NCBI GenBank assembly: GCA_946479895.1
Contig: CAMLHT010000084.1
Span: 1 to 14,523, forward strand
DNA length: 14,523 nt
From: an uncultured Gemmatimonadota bacterium
Lineage (GTDB): Bacteria; Gemmatimonadota; Gemmatimonadetes; Gemmatimonadales; Gemmatimonadaceae
Direction of reading: 5' to 3'
Made by a program: the position numbers and the translations under genes. This document shows positions 7,779 through 13,832 of this stretch, piece by piece; positions within the stretch are counted from its first letter, which is position 1, and the number at the start of each line of letters is the position of its first letter. The notes beneath the pieces were generated by a model that was given only the letters and a program-made list of their open reading frames with translations, was not told the DNA's origin and ran no database searches.

Positions 7779-8386
7779 CTCTGGGTGTCTCCACCCAGAA
7801 CGCGCGAGAGAAGTGAGCCCAGACCCCGCTGCAGTGCCGTGGCGGGGTTTCGCTTTCCCCGGACCGCCGGCTCCGCCTCGCCACGGACCCACCGCTGCCA
7901 TGCCTCGAGGTCGCTCAGCGACAGCGTGGAGATGTCCACCCCGAAGACGTAGAAGTACCTCCCGCCGCGCGACCGCGGCTGGAGCGGCGGAACGAACGGC
8001 CGGCGGAGAATCGCCTCGGCGCCCTCGATCGAGCTCGCCTCACCGAGATTCTCCGTCCGGTTGCTGATTACCCGGCGGAGATGGTAGAGCTTCGTCGCCG
8101 GCGTGTACTCGATGATCACGTCCCACTGGAAGTCGGCCTCGCGGTCGAAGATCCCGAGGAACCCCCGCTTCCAGAGCTCGACGCGTCCGTGGATGACTGT
8201 CGGCCATCCGCTCTCCAGCAGCTCGCGGCGGTGACCCTCGGTCAGCACACCGGAGACTCCGGTCGTCGGCGCGTCGTCGCCCGCCACGATGCGCGGCGGG
8301 AGGTCGAGCCGCAGCCGGGGAGCATCCTGCGCCCGCAGCGGTGACGCGGCGAGCAGCAGGACGAGAGCGAAGGCCCCTCGCGACAT
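7742..8386 (-). CDS. Exported DUF4390-like protein
   Basis: A 214-residue protein with a clear signal peptide (MSRGAFALVLLLAASPLRAQ, cleavage near residue 20), so it is likely periplasmic or envelope-associated. The body shows alternating beta-strand patterns: HRRELLESGWPTVIHGRVELW, a D and W-rich stretch (FDREADFQWDVIIEY), a tyrosine-led strand (KLYHLRR), and the closing segment FGVDISTLSLSDLEAWQRWVRGE. This arrangement resembles DUF4390, a family of unknown function. From memory, DUF4390 genes often lie next to ntrY/ntrX in Betaproteobacteria. The stop TAG of the upstream barrel gene directly abuts this ATG (TAGATG) and no separate ribosome-binding site is seen, so the two are probably co-translated. 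Its last 37 bases overlap the 3' end of the HNH gene. Confidence 0.75.
   Translation of the reverse strand: MSRGAFALVLLLAASPLRAQDAPRLRLDLPPRIVAGDDAPTTGVSGVLTEGHRRELLESGWPTVIHGRVELWKRGFLGIFDREADFQWDVIIEYTPATKLYHLRRVISNRTENLGEASSIEGAEAILRRPFVPPLQPRSRGGRYFYVFGVDISTLSLSDLEAWQRWVRGEAEPAVRGKRNPATALQRGLGSLLSRVLGGDTQSYETRSGIFTAG
7780..7799. terminator. Perfect hairpin just after the HNH stop
   Basis: TCTGGGTG (7780-7787) pairs exactly with CACCCAGA (7792-7799) around a four-base TCTC loop. It begins one base after the HNH stop codon, where a terminator would sit, but no T-tract follows on the plus strand. On the minus strand it lies inside the DUF4390-like coding sequence. It may attenuate or mark the HNH transcript end; the terminator call is tentative. 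Confidence 0.35.
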
Positions 8387-10090
8387 CTAGAAGCGTCGGT
8401 GCAGCCGAAGGAAGAAATTCACCGGCTCTTCAGGCCGCGTCAGGGCCTTGGCCGCGTAGATCCCGAGACCGCCCGCGTCGAAGCCCAGCCCGACGTCGCT
8501 GCGGAAGGTGTCGATCGACGGCAGGCTGCCCCGGTCGTATGTCGTCTCGCCCGAAGGCGGGCCGACCATCCACCCGCGCCCCGCGTCGAAGAACAGCACC
8601 CACGACGCGTCGCTGCGGGCGCCGATGTAACGGCCCGAGTCCTCGCGCCAGTCACCGAGGTCGATGTGCAGGCTGCCGCGATACTCCACCTGGGCCAGCG
8701 CGATCCGGTCGCATTCCGCCGGCCGGCCCAGCGGAGCAGCGAGGTTGCTGCACGTTCCGGTGTCGAACGTCGTGGCCGCGCTCCGGAAGTCGTAGCCGGG
8801 CAGGGCGCTGGGACCTTCCACCGACAGCCGCCGCTGCATCGGCAGCGCGTCGCCCGAGACCCAGCCGCCCCCGACCACGCGGAAGCTGATCTGCCCGCTC
8901 GGCGAGAGGACGTGATAGCTGCGGGCGTCGATGAATCCGCGGTTGTAGGAGATGGCGTCGCCATCGGCATACGCCCGCGGCGTCGAAGTCGGCGCGACCG
9001 TCGAGAGGCGTCCCTGGCCATGCTCGGCATCGAGGACGACGTATACGCCGGACCGCGGCTGGTCCTCGTCGGTCCGCGTGTCGTACTTGAGCGTGAGGTT
9101 GCCGATGTGCATCCGGCCCACGTCCATCGCCGGATTCTCCCGCCACGTCGCGTCACCCCGGAAGATCGTGAAGGGGTTGAACAGGCTGCGGGTGTCCCAG
9201 CGCTGGTCCGAGAAGCTCCCGGTTACCGAGGCGCTGCCGCCGATATACATGCGCCCGAAGCCGGTCACCCCGCGATTGGCGAAGTAGTCGCGGTAATCGC
9301 GGCGGAAGAGAAACGCCGCGAGCGAAGTCTCGATCTCCGAGAGCTGCCACGACTCGACGGGATCGATCGTGCTGAACAGCCGGCCGCCGATCGCCGGCCC
9401 GGTGCGCCGCCCGAACCGCAGCTCGCTCGTGACGTCGTGGCCGATGTCCCCGCCGTCGCTGTCGAACGTGGAGCCGGTACGGATGATGGCGAAGGCGTCG
9501 ATCTCGAGGCTGCCCCAGGGCGTCCGCTGGTAGATGGAGGGGCCGATGTTGATGGGCAGTCCCTCGACGCGGTTGTAGGCGCCGGCCGTCGCGACGTGGA
9601 TGGGGTCGGACCAGCTGCCCCGGCCGGGTCTCATCATCCGGCGCCGCAGCCGTCGCGATGGCACGTAGTCGTCGTCCGGATCGATGTAGAGATGCTCCCC
9701 TTCGGCCCGCGCGTTCACCCGCGAGTCGTAGATGCGCACTTCGCCCCCGACCGACGCGCTCTGGAGTCCGCGAACACGGCCACCAACCACCCACAGGTCC
9801 CCGCCGATCCGCGCGCCCGGGCGCAGGAGCACGTCGCTGTTCACCGCCAGCACGTTGCCGTTGACGCGACCGCCGATCACGAGCGGCCCATGCTGGACCG
9901 CGACATTCCCGTCCACGGGCCGCGAGTCGTTGGCGATGAAGACCGAGTCGCGCGAGCGGATCTCGTTCCTTCCGTTCCAGCGCTCTTCGATCGCGAGCTG
10001 CATCTCGCGCGGGACGACGTCCCGGCTGACGCGCTGTGCCCCCGCCGCGGCAGGCAGCAGGAGAGCCAGTACAACGGTGAAGCGACGCAT
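8387..10090 (-). CDS. Outer-membrane Omp85/BamA-like beta-barrel with N-terminal bactofilin-like repeat region
   Basis: A 567-residue exported protein. MRRFTVVLALLLPAAAGAQ is a clean signal peptide, and the start ATG at 10090 has GAGGA about five bases upstream, so the longer open frame beginning at 10255 is rejected. Residues about 58-128 are short beta repeats rich in G and V (GPLVIGGRVNGNV, GARIGGDLWVVGGRV, SVGGEVRI), as in bactofilins and other polymer-forming beta-helices. From about 170 to the end the sequence alternates like a transmembrane barrel, with PMQRRLSVEGPSALPGYDFRS resembling the Omp85 surface-antigen region and a terminal FFLRLHRRF. A C-terminal aromatic is the usual outer-membrane targeting signal. 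No POTRA domain is evident. It could be a BamA/TamA relative or a patatin-type barrel without its passenger. It is followed without a gap by the DUF4390-like gene. Confidence 0.82.
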   Translation of the reverse strand: MRRFTVVLALLLPAAAGAQRVSRDVVPREMQLAIEERWNGRNEIRSRDSVFIANDSRPVDGNVAVQHGPLVIGGRVNGNVLAVNSDVLLRPGARIGGDLWVVGGRVRGLQSASVGGEVRIYDSRVNARAEGEHLYIDPDDDYVPSRRLRRRMMRPGRGSWSDPIHVATAGAYNRVEGLPINIGPSIYQRTPWGSLEIDAFAIIRTGSTFDSDGGDIGHDVTSELRFGRRTGPAIGGRLFSTIDPVESWQLSEIETSLAAFLFRRDYRDYFANRGVTGFGRMYIGGSASVTGSFSDQRWDTRSLFNPFTIFRGDATWRENPAMDVGRMHIGNLTLKYDTRTDEDQPRSGVYVVLDAEHGQGRLSTVAPTSTPRAYADGDAISYNRGFIDARSYHVLSPSGQISFRVVGGGWVSGDALPMQRRLSVEGPSALPGYDFRSAATTFDTGTCSNLAAPLGRPAECDRIALAQVEYRGSLHIDLGDWREDSGRYIGARSDASWVLFFDAGRGWMVGPPSGETTYDRGSLPSIDTFRSDVGLGFDAGGLGIYAAKALTRPEEPVNFFLRLHRRF

Positions 10091-10254
10091 TCGAATCCTC
10101 GGATGGTAGGATGCGACCGGATGCATGGCACCCGGCGTTCCCATCGTGCCACAGAAGCTCAACACCCGCTCAGTCAACGACTTGCCCGAACCCGACACCC
10201 GGTGCTCGCTCGAGGAGTGTCCCTTGAATTGAACGCCACCGTGTCGAATCACCA

Positions 10255-10282
10255 CTCCGCCCTCCGCCCTCCATCCTCCGTC
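10255..10282 (-). repeat. Purine-rich heptad repeat array, copy A
   Basis: On the minus strand, four in-phase heptads (GACGGAG, GATGGAG, GGCGGAG, GGCGGAG) start five bases after the response-regulator stop codon, so they would lie in its 3' untranslated RNA in sense orientation. Copy B at 13417-13451 has the same unit order with one substitution and one extra unit. The remaining gap down to the barrel gene (10091-10254) shows no clear gene or promoter. Confidence 0.85.
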
Positions 10283-10286
10283 CTCG

Positions 10287-11666
10287 TTATTCCGTACCCA
10301 CCGGAATCCCCAGTCGTTTCATTCGCCGGTACAGGTTCGGGCGGTCCGTCTTCAACCGCCTCGCCGCCTCGGCGATGTTCCCCGCGGCGACCGAAACGGC
10401 GCGCGAGATCAGGACCCGCTCGTATTCATCCAGCGTTTCGCTGAGCGACTGATCGAGCGACGTAGGGTCAGGGAAGACCTGAGGCTTGTGCGGCTCGGTC
10501 GCCTTCACGGGAATCACCGCCCGGACCTCGTCGAGGCCTATCTCCGCTCCCGCGTGGAGGATGGACAGGCGCTCGACGATGTTCGCGAGCTCGCGCACGT
10601 TGCCCGGCCACCGGTACTGGAGCATCGCCTGGATCGCCGCGTCCGACCAGCGCGCCGCCGGCATGCCCGAGCGCATCCGGAACAGCGCCACGAAGTGCTG
10701 CACGAGGGCGGGGATGTCCCCCGGACGCTCTCGAAGCGGCGGCAGTGGAATCGGGATGACGTTCAGGCGAAAGAACAGGTCCTCGCGGAACGTGCCGTCG
10801 GCGACCGCCTTCGCGAGATCCTTGTTCGTCGCCGCGAGAATGCGGACGTCCACCCGGATCGGCTTCCCGCCGCCGACGCGTTCGATCTCTCCCGCCTCGA
10901 TCGCCCGGAGCAGCTTCGCCTGCGCGTCGGCCCCGAGGTCACCGACTTCGTCGAGGAAGAGCGTGCCCGTGTGCGCGAGCTCGAACCGGCCGATGCGCCG
11001 GTCGGTCGCGCCGGTGAACGCGCCCTTCTCGTGACCGAACATCTCGCTCTCGACGAGGTCCTTCGGGATGGCCGCGCAGTTCACGCGAATGAACGGGCGG
11101 TCTCGCCGCGCGCTCTGCGTGTGGATCGCGGCCGCCACGAGCTCCTTGCCGGTGCCCGATTCTCCGGTGATCAGCACGCGTGAGTCGCTCGCCGCCACCC
11201 GGCTGATCAGCTCGCGCACGCGCGCGATGCCCGCGCTCGCGCCCACCATCTCGAGGTGCAGGCCCATGTCCTCGCGCAGCGTGCGCGCCTCGCGCCTCGC
11301 CTGGCGCAGCTCGAGCGCCGCGTTGAGGGCCAGCAGCACTCCCTCCGGGCTGAGCGGCTTCTCGAGGAAGTTGTACGCGCCGAGCTTCGTCGCCTTGACG
11401 GCATCGGCGAGTCCCGCGCGCCCGCTCATCATCACGACCGGGACGTCCGGCGCCACCTCGCGCAGCCGCGCCAGCGTCCCGAGGCCATCCAGCTCGCCCG
11501 GCATCATCAGGTCGAGGAGGATGACGTCCGGCTCCGCGTCCTTCGCGCGCGCGAGTCCCGAGGCGCCGTCGGCGGCGTCGCGCACGTCGAACCCCTCCGC
11601 GCCGAGGAGGGCGCCGACCATGCGCCGGATGTTGGGCTCGTCGTCTACGATCAGGACGCTTGGCAT
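10287..11666 (-). CDS. NtrX-like sigma-54-dependent response regulator
   Basis: A 459-residue cytoplasmic transcription activator with the classic three domains. The receiver domain (1-118) has acidic residues D8/D9, phospho-acceptor D52 in LLDLMMPG, S81 and K103 (LEKP). The AAA+ domain (about 137-372) has Walker A GESGTGKE (168-175), the sigma-54 contact loop GAFTGA (215-220), Walker B LFLDEVGD (236-243) and RWPGNVREL (352-360). A Fis-type helix-turn-helix ends the protein (NIAEAARRLKTDRPNLYRRMKRL, 430-452). Everything needed to open sigma-54 promoters is intact. It starts 67 bases after the kinase gene on the same strand, so the two form a two-component operon. No strong ribosome-binding site precedes the ATG, but MPSVLIVDDE is the standard receiver opening. 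The target promoters are unknown. Confidence 0.95.
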   Translation of the reverse strand: MPSVLIVDDEPNIRRMVGALLGAEGFDVRDAADGASGLARAKDAEPDVILLDLMMPGELDGLGTLARLREVAPDVPVVMMSGRAGLADAVKATKLGAYNFLEKPLSPEGVLLALNAALELRQARREARTLREDMGLHLEMVGASAGIARVRELISRVAASDSRVLITGESGTGKELVAAAIHTQSARRDRPFIRVNCAAIPKDLVESEMFGHEKGAFTGATDRRIGRFELAHTGTLFLDEVGDLGADAQAKLLRAIEAGEIERVGGGKPIRVDVRILAATNKDLAKAVADGTFREDLFFRLNVIPIPLPPLRERPGDIPALVQHFVALFRMRSGMPAARWSDAAIQAMLQYRWPGNVRELANIVERLSILHAGAEIGLDEVRAVIPVKATEPHKPQVFPDPTSLDQSLSETLDEYERVLISRAVSVAAGNIAEAARRLKTDRPNLYRRMKRLGIPVGTE

Positions 11667-11692
11667 GCTGATGTTGTCATCGCGGGCGGGTG

Positions 11693-11716
11693 GTCATCCC
11701 TCGCGAACCGAGGGAC
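11693..11716. repeat. Dispersed palindromic repeat, copy 1
   Basis: GTCATCCC followed by TCGCGAACCGAGGGAC forms a stem CCCTCG/CGAGGG with loop CGAAC. It lies in the kinase-regulator gap and differs from copy 2 at one base. It resembles the GTCATCC...GAGCGAAGCGAAGGA repeat that I recall from many soil bacterial genomes. Confidence 0.85.
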
Positions 11717-11732
11717 GGCCATCGCAATCGTT

Positions 11733-11756
11733 GTCATCCCTCGCGAAGCGAGGGAC
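11733..11756. repeat. Dispersed palindromic repeat, copy 2, overlapping the kinase 3' end
   Basis: A perfect stem CCCTCGC/GCGAGGG with loop GAA lies 40 bases (start to start) from copy 1. The minus-strand TGA of the kinase gene (11734-11736) lies inside it. The neighbouring CTGCTTTTCC (11757-11766) is also part of the usual repeat pattern, so about the last ten kinase codons appear repeat-derived. Confidence 0.85.
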
Positions 11757-12981
11757 CTGCTTTTCCGTTGGCTGGAAGGACGAGACGGATCGACGTTCCG
11801 GATCCCGGGACGCTGGAGGCGTCCACCAGGCCGTCATGGGCGAGGATGGTCTGCCGAACAATCGCCAGTCCCAGGCCCGTCCCGCCAGCCTTGGTCGTCA
11901 CATAGGGCTCGAAGATGCGCGGCAGCTTCTCCGGATCGATCCCCCGGCCAGTGTCGGACACCACTACTTCCGCCGCCGGCCGTCCCTCGATCGTCGACGC
12001 GCGCACCGCCAGGGTGACCCGGCCTCCACCGTCGCATGCATCCACCGCGTTGATGACGACGTTCGCCAGGGCCCGCGACAGCGCCTCGTAGTGCCCCTGG
12101 ATCATCGGCGCGTCCTCCGCGACGTCGACGTCGATGCTCACCCCGGGCGCGGTCGTGGCGCGCGCGGCATATCGCGCGAGCTCGCCCAGGTCCACCTGGG
12201 CCGCGGGCCCCTCGGGCAGCCGCCCGAACTGCGCGAAGCTCCGGGCCATCGCGTCCAGCCGTGCCGTCTCGACCTCCAGCACTTCCACCGCTTCGGCGAT
12301 CTCCGGTGTGGCCTTGCCCTTCAGTCTCGCGACCGCGAAACGGATCGGCGTCAGGGGATTCTTGAGCTCGTGCGCGACCTGCCGCGCGCTTTCCCGGAGG
12401 GCCGCCGACCGCTCGGCCTCGAGGGCCCGCTGGCGGCCGAGGAGGAGCTCCGCCGACATGCGTTGCATGCGGTGCCGGAGCAGCTGGAACTCGGGGGCGC
12501 CCTTCCGGGGCGGCCCGGTGGGCAGGGCTGCGCCCCTCGCGATGAGGTCGGTCCACTCGACGATTTCCTGGAGCGGCCGGCTCAGGTTCCGGCTGAGGTG
12601 CCCGGCGATGTTCGCCGCGAGCAGCCCGAACACGACCATGACGACGACGATGAGGCCGACGACCGTCGGGCCGGCGCGCCGGACGATGGAGCTCGTCTGC
12701 CGCGACCGGGTGAGCGCTTCGTTGAGTCGCGCCTCGTGCTCGGCCAGCGCGCGCCGCGTCGCCGGGCTCGCCGGCCGCTCGCGGGCGCTCGTGATCGCCC
12801 GCTGTCCGCTCGCCGCCACGCTGTCCCAGGCGGCGGTGGCGCCGACCATCGGAAACATCCATCGTGTCATCGCTCCCCAGCCGAACAGGAGCAGCACCGA
12901 CGGCACCAGCGCGAACGCCAGCAGGAACGCGAACAGCCGTCCGCGAAAACCGAGCCCCCTCGAGACCGAATGCGATCGCAC
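11734..12981 (-). CDS. NtrY-like membrane sensor histidine kinase
   Basis: A 415-residue inner-membrane kinase. A first membrane segment (about 15-38), a short periplasmic region (about 40-103), a second segment (about 104-125) and a HAMP-like linker (about 125-180) precede the catalytic core. The H-box is VAHELKNPLTPIRF with phospho-acceptor H204, and the PLTPIRF wording is typical of NtrY relatives. N-box residues N307 and N311, G1 SDTGRG (342-347) and G2 GGTGLGLAIV (366-375) complete the ATP-binding domain. The GTG at 12981 is preferred: AAGGTGA lies about 10 bases upstream, and later GTG/ATG codons would cut into the first membrane segment. Its first 12 bases overlap the divergent yjbQ start. 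The C-terminus (GKAGPSLREG) is encoded by a dispersed repeat. It presumably phosphorylates the adjacent regulator. Confidence 0.92.
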   Translation of the reverse strand: MRSHSVSRGLGFRGRLFAFLLAFALVPSVLLLFGWGAMTRWMFPMVGATAAWDSVAASGQRAITSARERPASPATRRALAEHEARLNEALTRSRQTSSIVRRAGPTVVGLIVVVMVVFGLLAANIAGHLSRNLSRPLQEIVEWTDLIARGAALPTGPPRKGAPEFQLLRHRMQRMSAELLLGRQRALEAERSAALRESARQVAHELKNPLTPIRFAVARLKGKATPEIAEAVEVLEVETARLDAMARSFAQFGRLPEGPAAQVDLGELARYAARATTAPGVSIDVDVAEDAPMIQGHYEALSRALANVVINAVDACDGGGRVTLAVRASTIEGRPAAEVVVSDTGRGIDPEKLPRIFEPYVTTKAGGTGLGLAIVRQTILAHDGLVDASSVPGSGTSIRLVLPANGKAGPSLREG

Positions 12982-13392
12982 ACTGAATATCTCACCTTCA
13001 ATACCCGCCAGCGCCAGCAGATCATCGATATCACCGACAAGGTGGAAGCCTGCCGGGCCGCCGCGAAGATCACCGAGGGCATGGTCCTCGTCTCGGCCAT
13101 GCACATCTCCGCTTCAGTATTCGTGAATGACCACGAGTCGGGTCTCTGGCAGGACATCCTCGACTGGCTGGAGCGCGACGTCGCTCCCTGGGACCCCGAC
13201 CGCTACCGCCACAACTCCGGAACCGGTGAGGACAACGCGGCCGCCCACCTCCGGTCCCTGACCATCGGGCACGAGGTCATCGTCCCCGTGACCGACGGGA
13301 AGCTCGATTTCGGGCCCTGGCAGCGCGTGTTCTACGGGGAATGGGACGGCCAGCGGCCGAAGCGGGTGATCCTGAAGGCCATGGGGATCTGA
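12970..13392 (+). CDS. yjbQ: YjbQ/UPF0047 family protein (secondary thiamine-phosphate synthase-like)
   Basis: A 140-residue single-domain protein, normal length for the family. Diagnostic sequences are ITEGMVLVSAMHISASVFVND (around residues 37-57), YRHNSGTGEDNAAAHLRS, TIGHEVIVPVTDGKLDFGPW and the closing QRVFYGEWDGQRPKRVILKAMGI. The conserved histidines, acidic residues and glutamine-arginine turn of the family are present. A weak side activity of thiamine-phosphate synthesis has been described for E. coli YjbQ, but the true role of the family is unsettled. The start is the ATG at 12970, with no convincing ribosome-binding site. Twelve bases of its 5' end are shared, on the opposite strand, with the kinase start, so each promoter must lie within the other coding sequence or nearby. 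Confidence 0.92.
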   Translation: MRSHTEYLTFNTRQRQQIIDITDKVEACRAAAKITEGMVLVSAMHISASVFVNDHESGLWQDILDWLERDVAPWDPDRYRHNSGTGEDNAAAHLRSLTIGHEVIVPVTDGKLDFGPWQRVFYGEWDGQRPKRVILKAMGI

Positions 13393-13409
13393 AAGGGCGG
13401 TGAGCCGAG

Positions 13410-13458
13410 GGCGGAAGACGGAGGGTGGAGGGCGGAGGGCGGAGGGCGGAGTGCCGAG
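13410..13458 (+). repeat. Purine-rich heptad repeat array, copy B, with G-quadruplex motif
   Basis: Five in-phase heptads at 13417-13451 (GACGGAG, GGTGGAG, then three GGCGGAG) are flanked by degenerate units GGCGGAA and TGCCGAG. The array begins 18 bases after the yjbQ stop on its sense strand. Four GGG runs at 13423, 13430, 13437 and 13444, each separated by four bases, fit a standard G-quadruplex pattern. It is the inverted counterpart of copy A at 10255-10282. Confidence 0.9.
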
Positions 13459-13475
13459 AGCCGAGACGGCAGGCG

Positions 13476-13551
13476 GATAGCCAGCGATAGCCATGGCCCT
13501 GAGCCGTCAGCCGGACCCGATAGCCCGCAGCCAGGAGCCGGGCCGATAGCC
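13476..13551 (+). repeat. Four interspersed GATAGCC units
   Basis: GATAGCC occurs at 13476-13482, 13486-13492, 13519-13525 and 13545-13551, mixed with GAGCCG and CAGCC words. The spacing is irregular, so it is not a CRISPR. It looks like a degenerate low-complexity intergenic repeat. Confidence 0.7.
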
Positions 13552-13569
13552 CTAGCGGGAGGGACTATC
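13545..13569 (+). terminator. Possible terminator-like hairpin downstream of yjbQ
   Basis: GATAGCCCT pairs with AGGGACTATC with one bulged A and a six-base AGCGGG loop, giving nine pairs. There is no T-run, so intrinsic termination is uncertain; the site could instead be a by-product of the GATAGCC repeats. Confidence 0.3.
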
Positions 13570-13764
13570 TAGATTCCGCTCCGGTCGGTTGAAGGCCCTG
13601 AGACATCGTTGCCCGCCCGCGCTAACGCGCGGACGACCCGGTGATCGCTCGGTCGGAGGCCGGCCCGAACCCCCGGGGCATGAGCGCACCACGGTGCCTC
13701 ACGCTTCCGGGACCAACTCGATCCATCGCGCACGGGGAAGGCTCCATCGACCCGACGCGCGACA

Positions 13765-13822
13765 GCCGGCATCGCCGGCCGCAAACGCGGGCTCCGCCCG
13801 CCGCAACGCGGGTTTCGCCCGC
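13765..13822 (+). promoter_or_regulatory. Three consecutive GC hairpins in the NYN gene leader
   Basis: GCCGGC-ATC-GCCGGC (13765-13779), GCGGGC-TCC-GCCCGC (13787-13801) and GCGGG-TTTCG-CCCGC (13808-13822) follow each other closely. The last two lie in near-direct repeats that each begin CAA(A)CGCGGG. The third stem ends immediately before AAGG at 13823-13826, the likely ribosome-binding site, six bases from the ATG. Confidence 0.65.
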
Positions 13823-13832
13823 AAGGTCGTAC

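Larger units (their letters stand above)
13393..13832. other. 440-base intergenic region rich in repeats and hairpins
   Basis: No credible gene lies here: minus-strand frames through it have no recognisable protein features and run into the NYN coding region. From left to right it holds a heptad array with a G-quadruplex motif (13410-13458), four GATAGCC units (13476-13551), an imperfect GATAG/CTATC hairpin (13545-13569), a stretch of about 190 bases in which I see nothing definite (13570-13764), and three GC hairpins leading to the NYN ribosome-binding site. Confidence 0.8.

Noticed and set aside
10120..10160. Sigma-54 promoter on the minus strand upstream of the barrel gene (TGGCACG at the -24 position)
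   Set aside because: The required GC of the -12 element is absent at the correct spacing (AC instead), so the half match is probably chance.
10091..10255. N-terminal extension of the barrel protein back to 10255
   Set aside because: The signal peptide begins at the ATG at 10090 with a GAGGA site. The extra 55 residues would bury the signal and resemble untranslated sequence.
8399..10444. 681-codon plus-strand open frame opposite the barrel gene
   Set aside because: The minus-strand frame has a signal peptide, ribosome-binding site and C-terminal barrel signal, while this one shows only compositional bias.
11068..12969. Long upstream extension of the yjbQ reading frame
   Set aside because: Homology to YjbQ begins at about 12970. 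The upstream part is antisense to the regulator and kinase genes and has no family features.
13410..13551. CRISPR array
   Set aside because: Units are only 7 bases, either contiguous or irregularly spaced, with no unique spacers of constant length and no cas genes.
13570..13764. Structured non-coding RNA such as SRP RNA, 6S or RNase P RNA
   Set aside because: I could not find the conserved core motifs of any of these RNAs. A covariance-model search would settle it.
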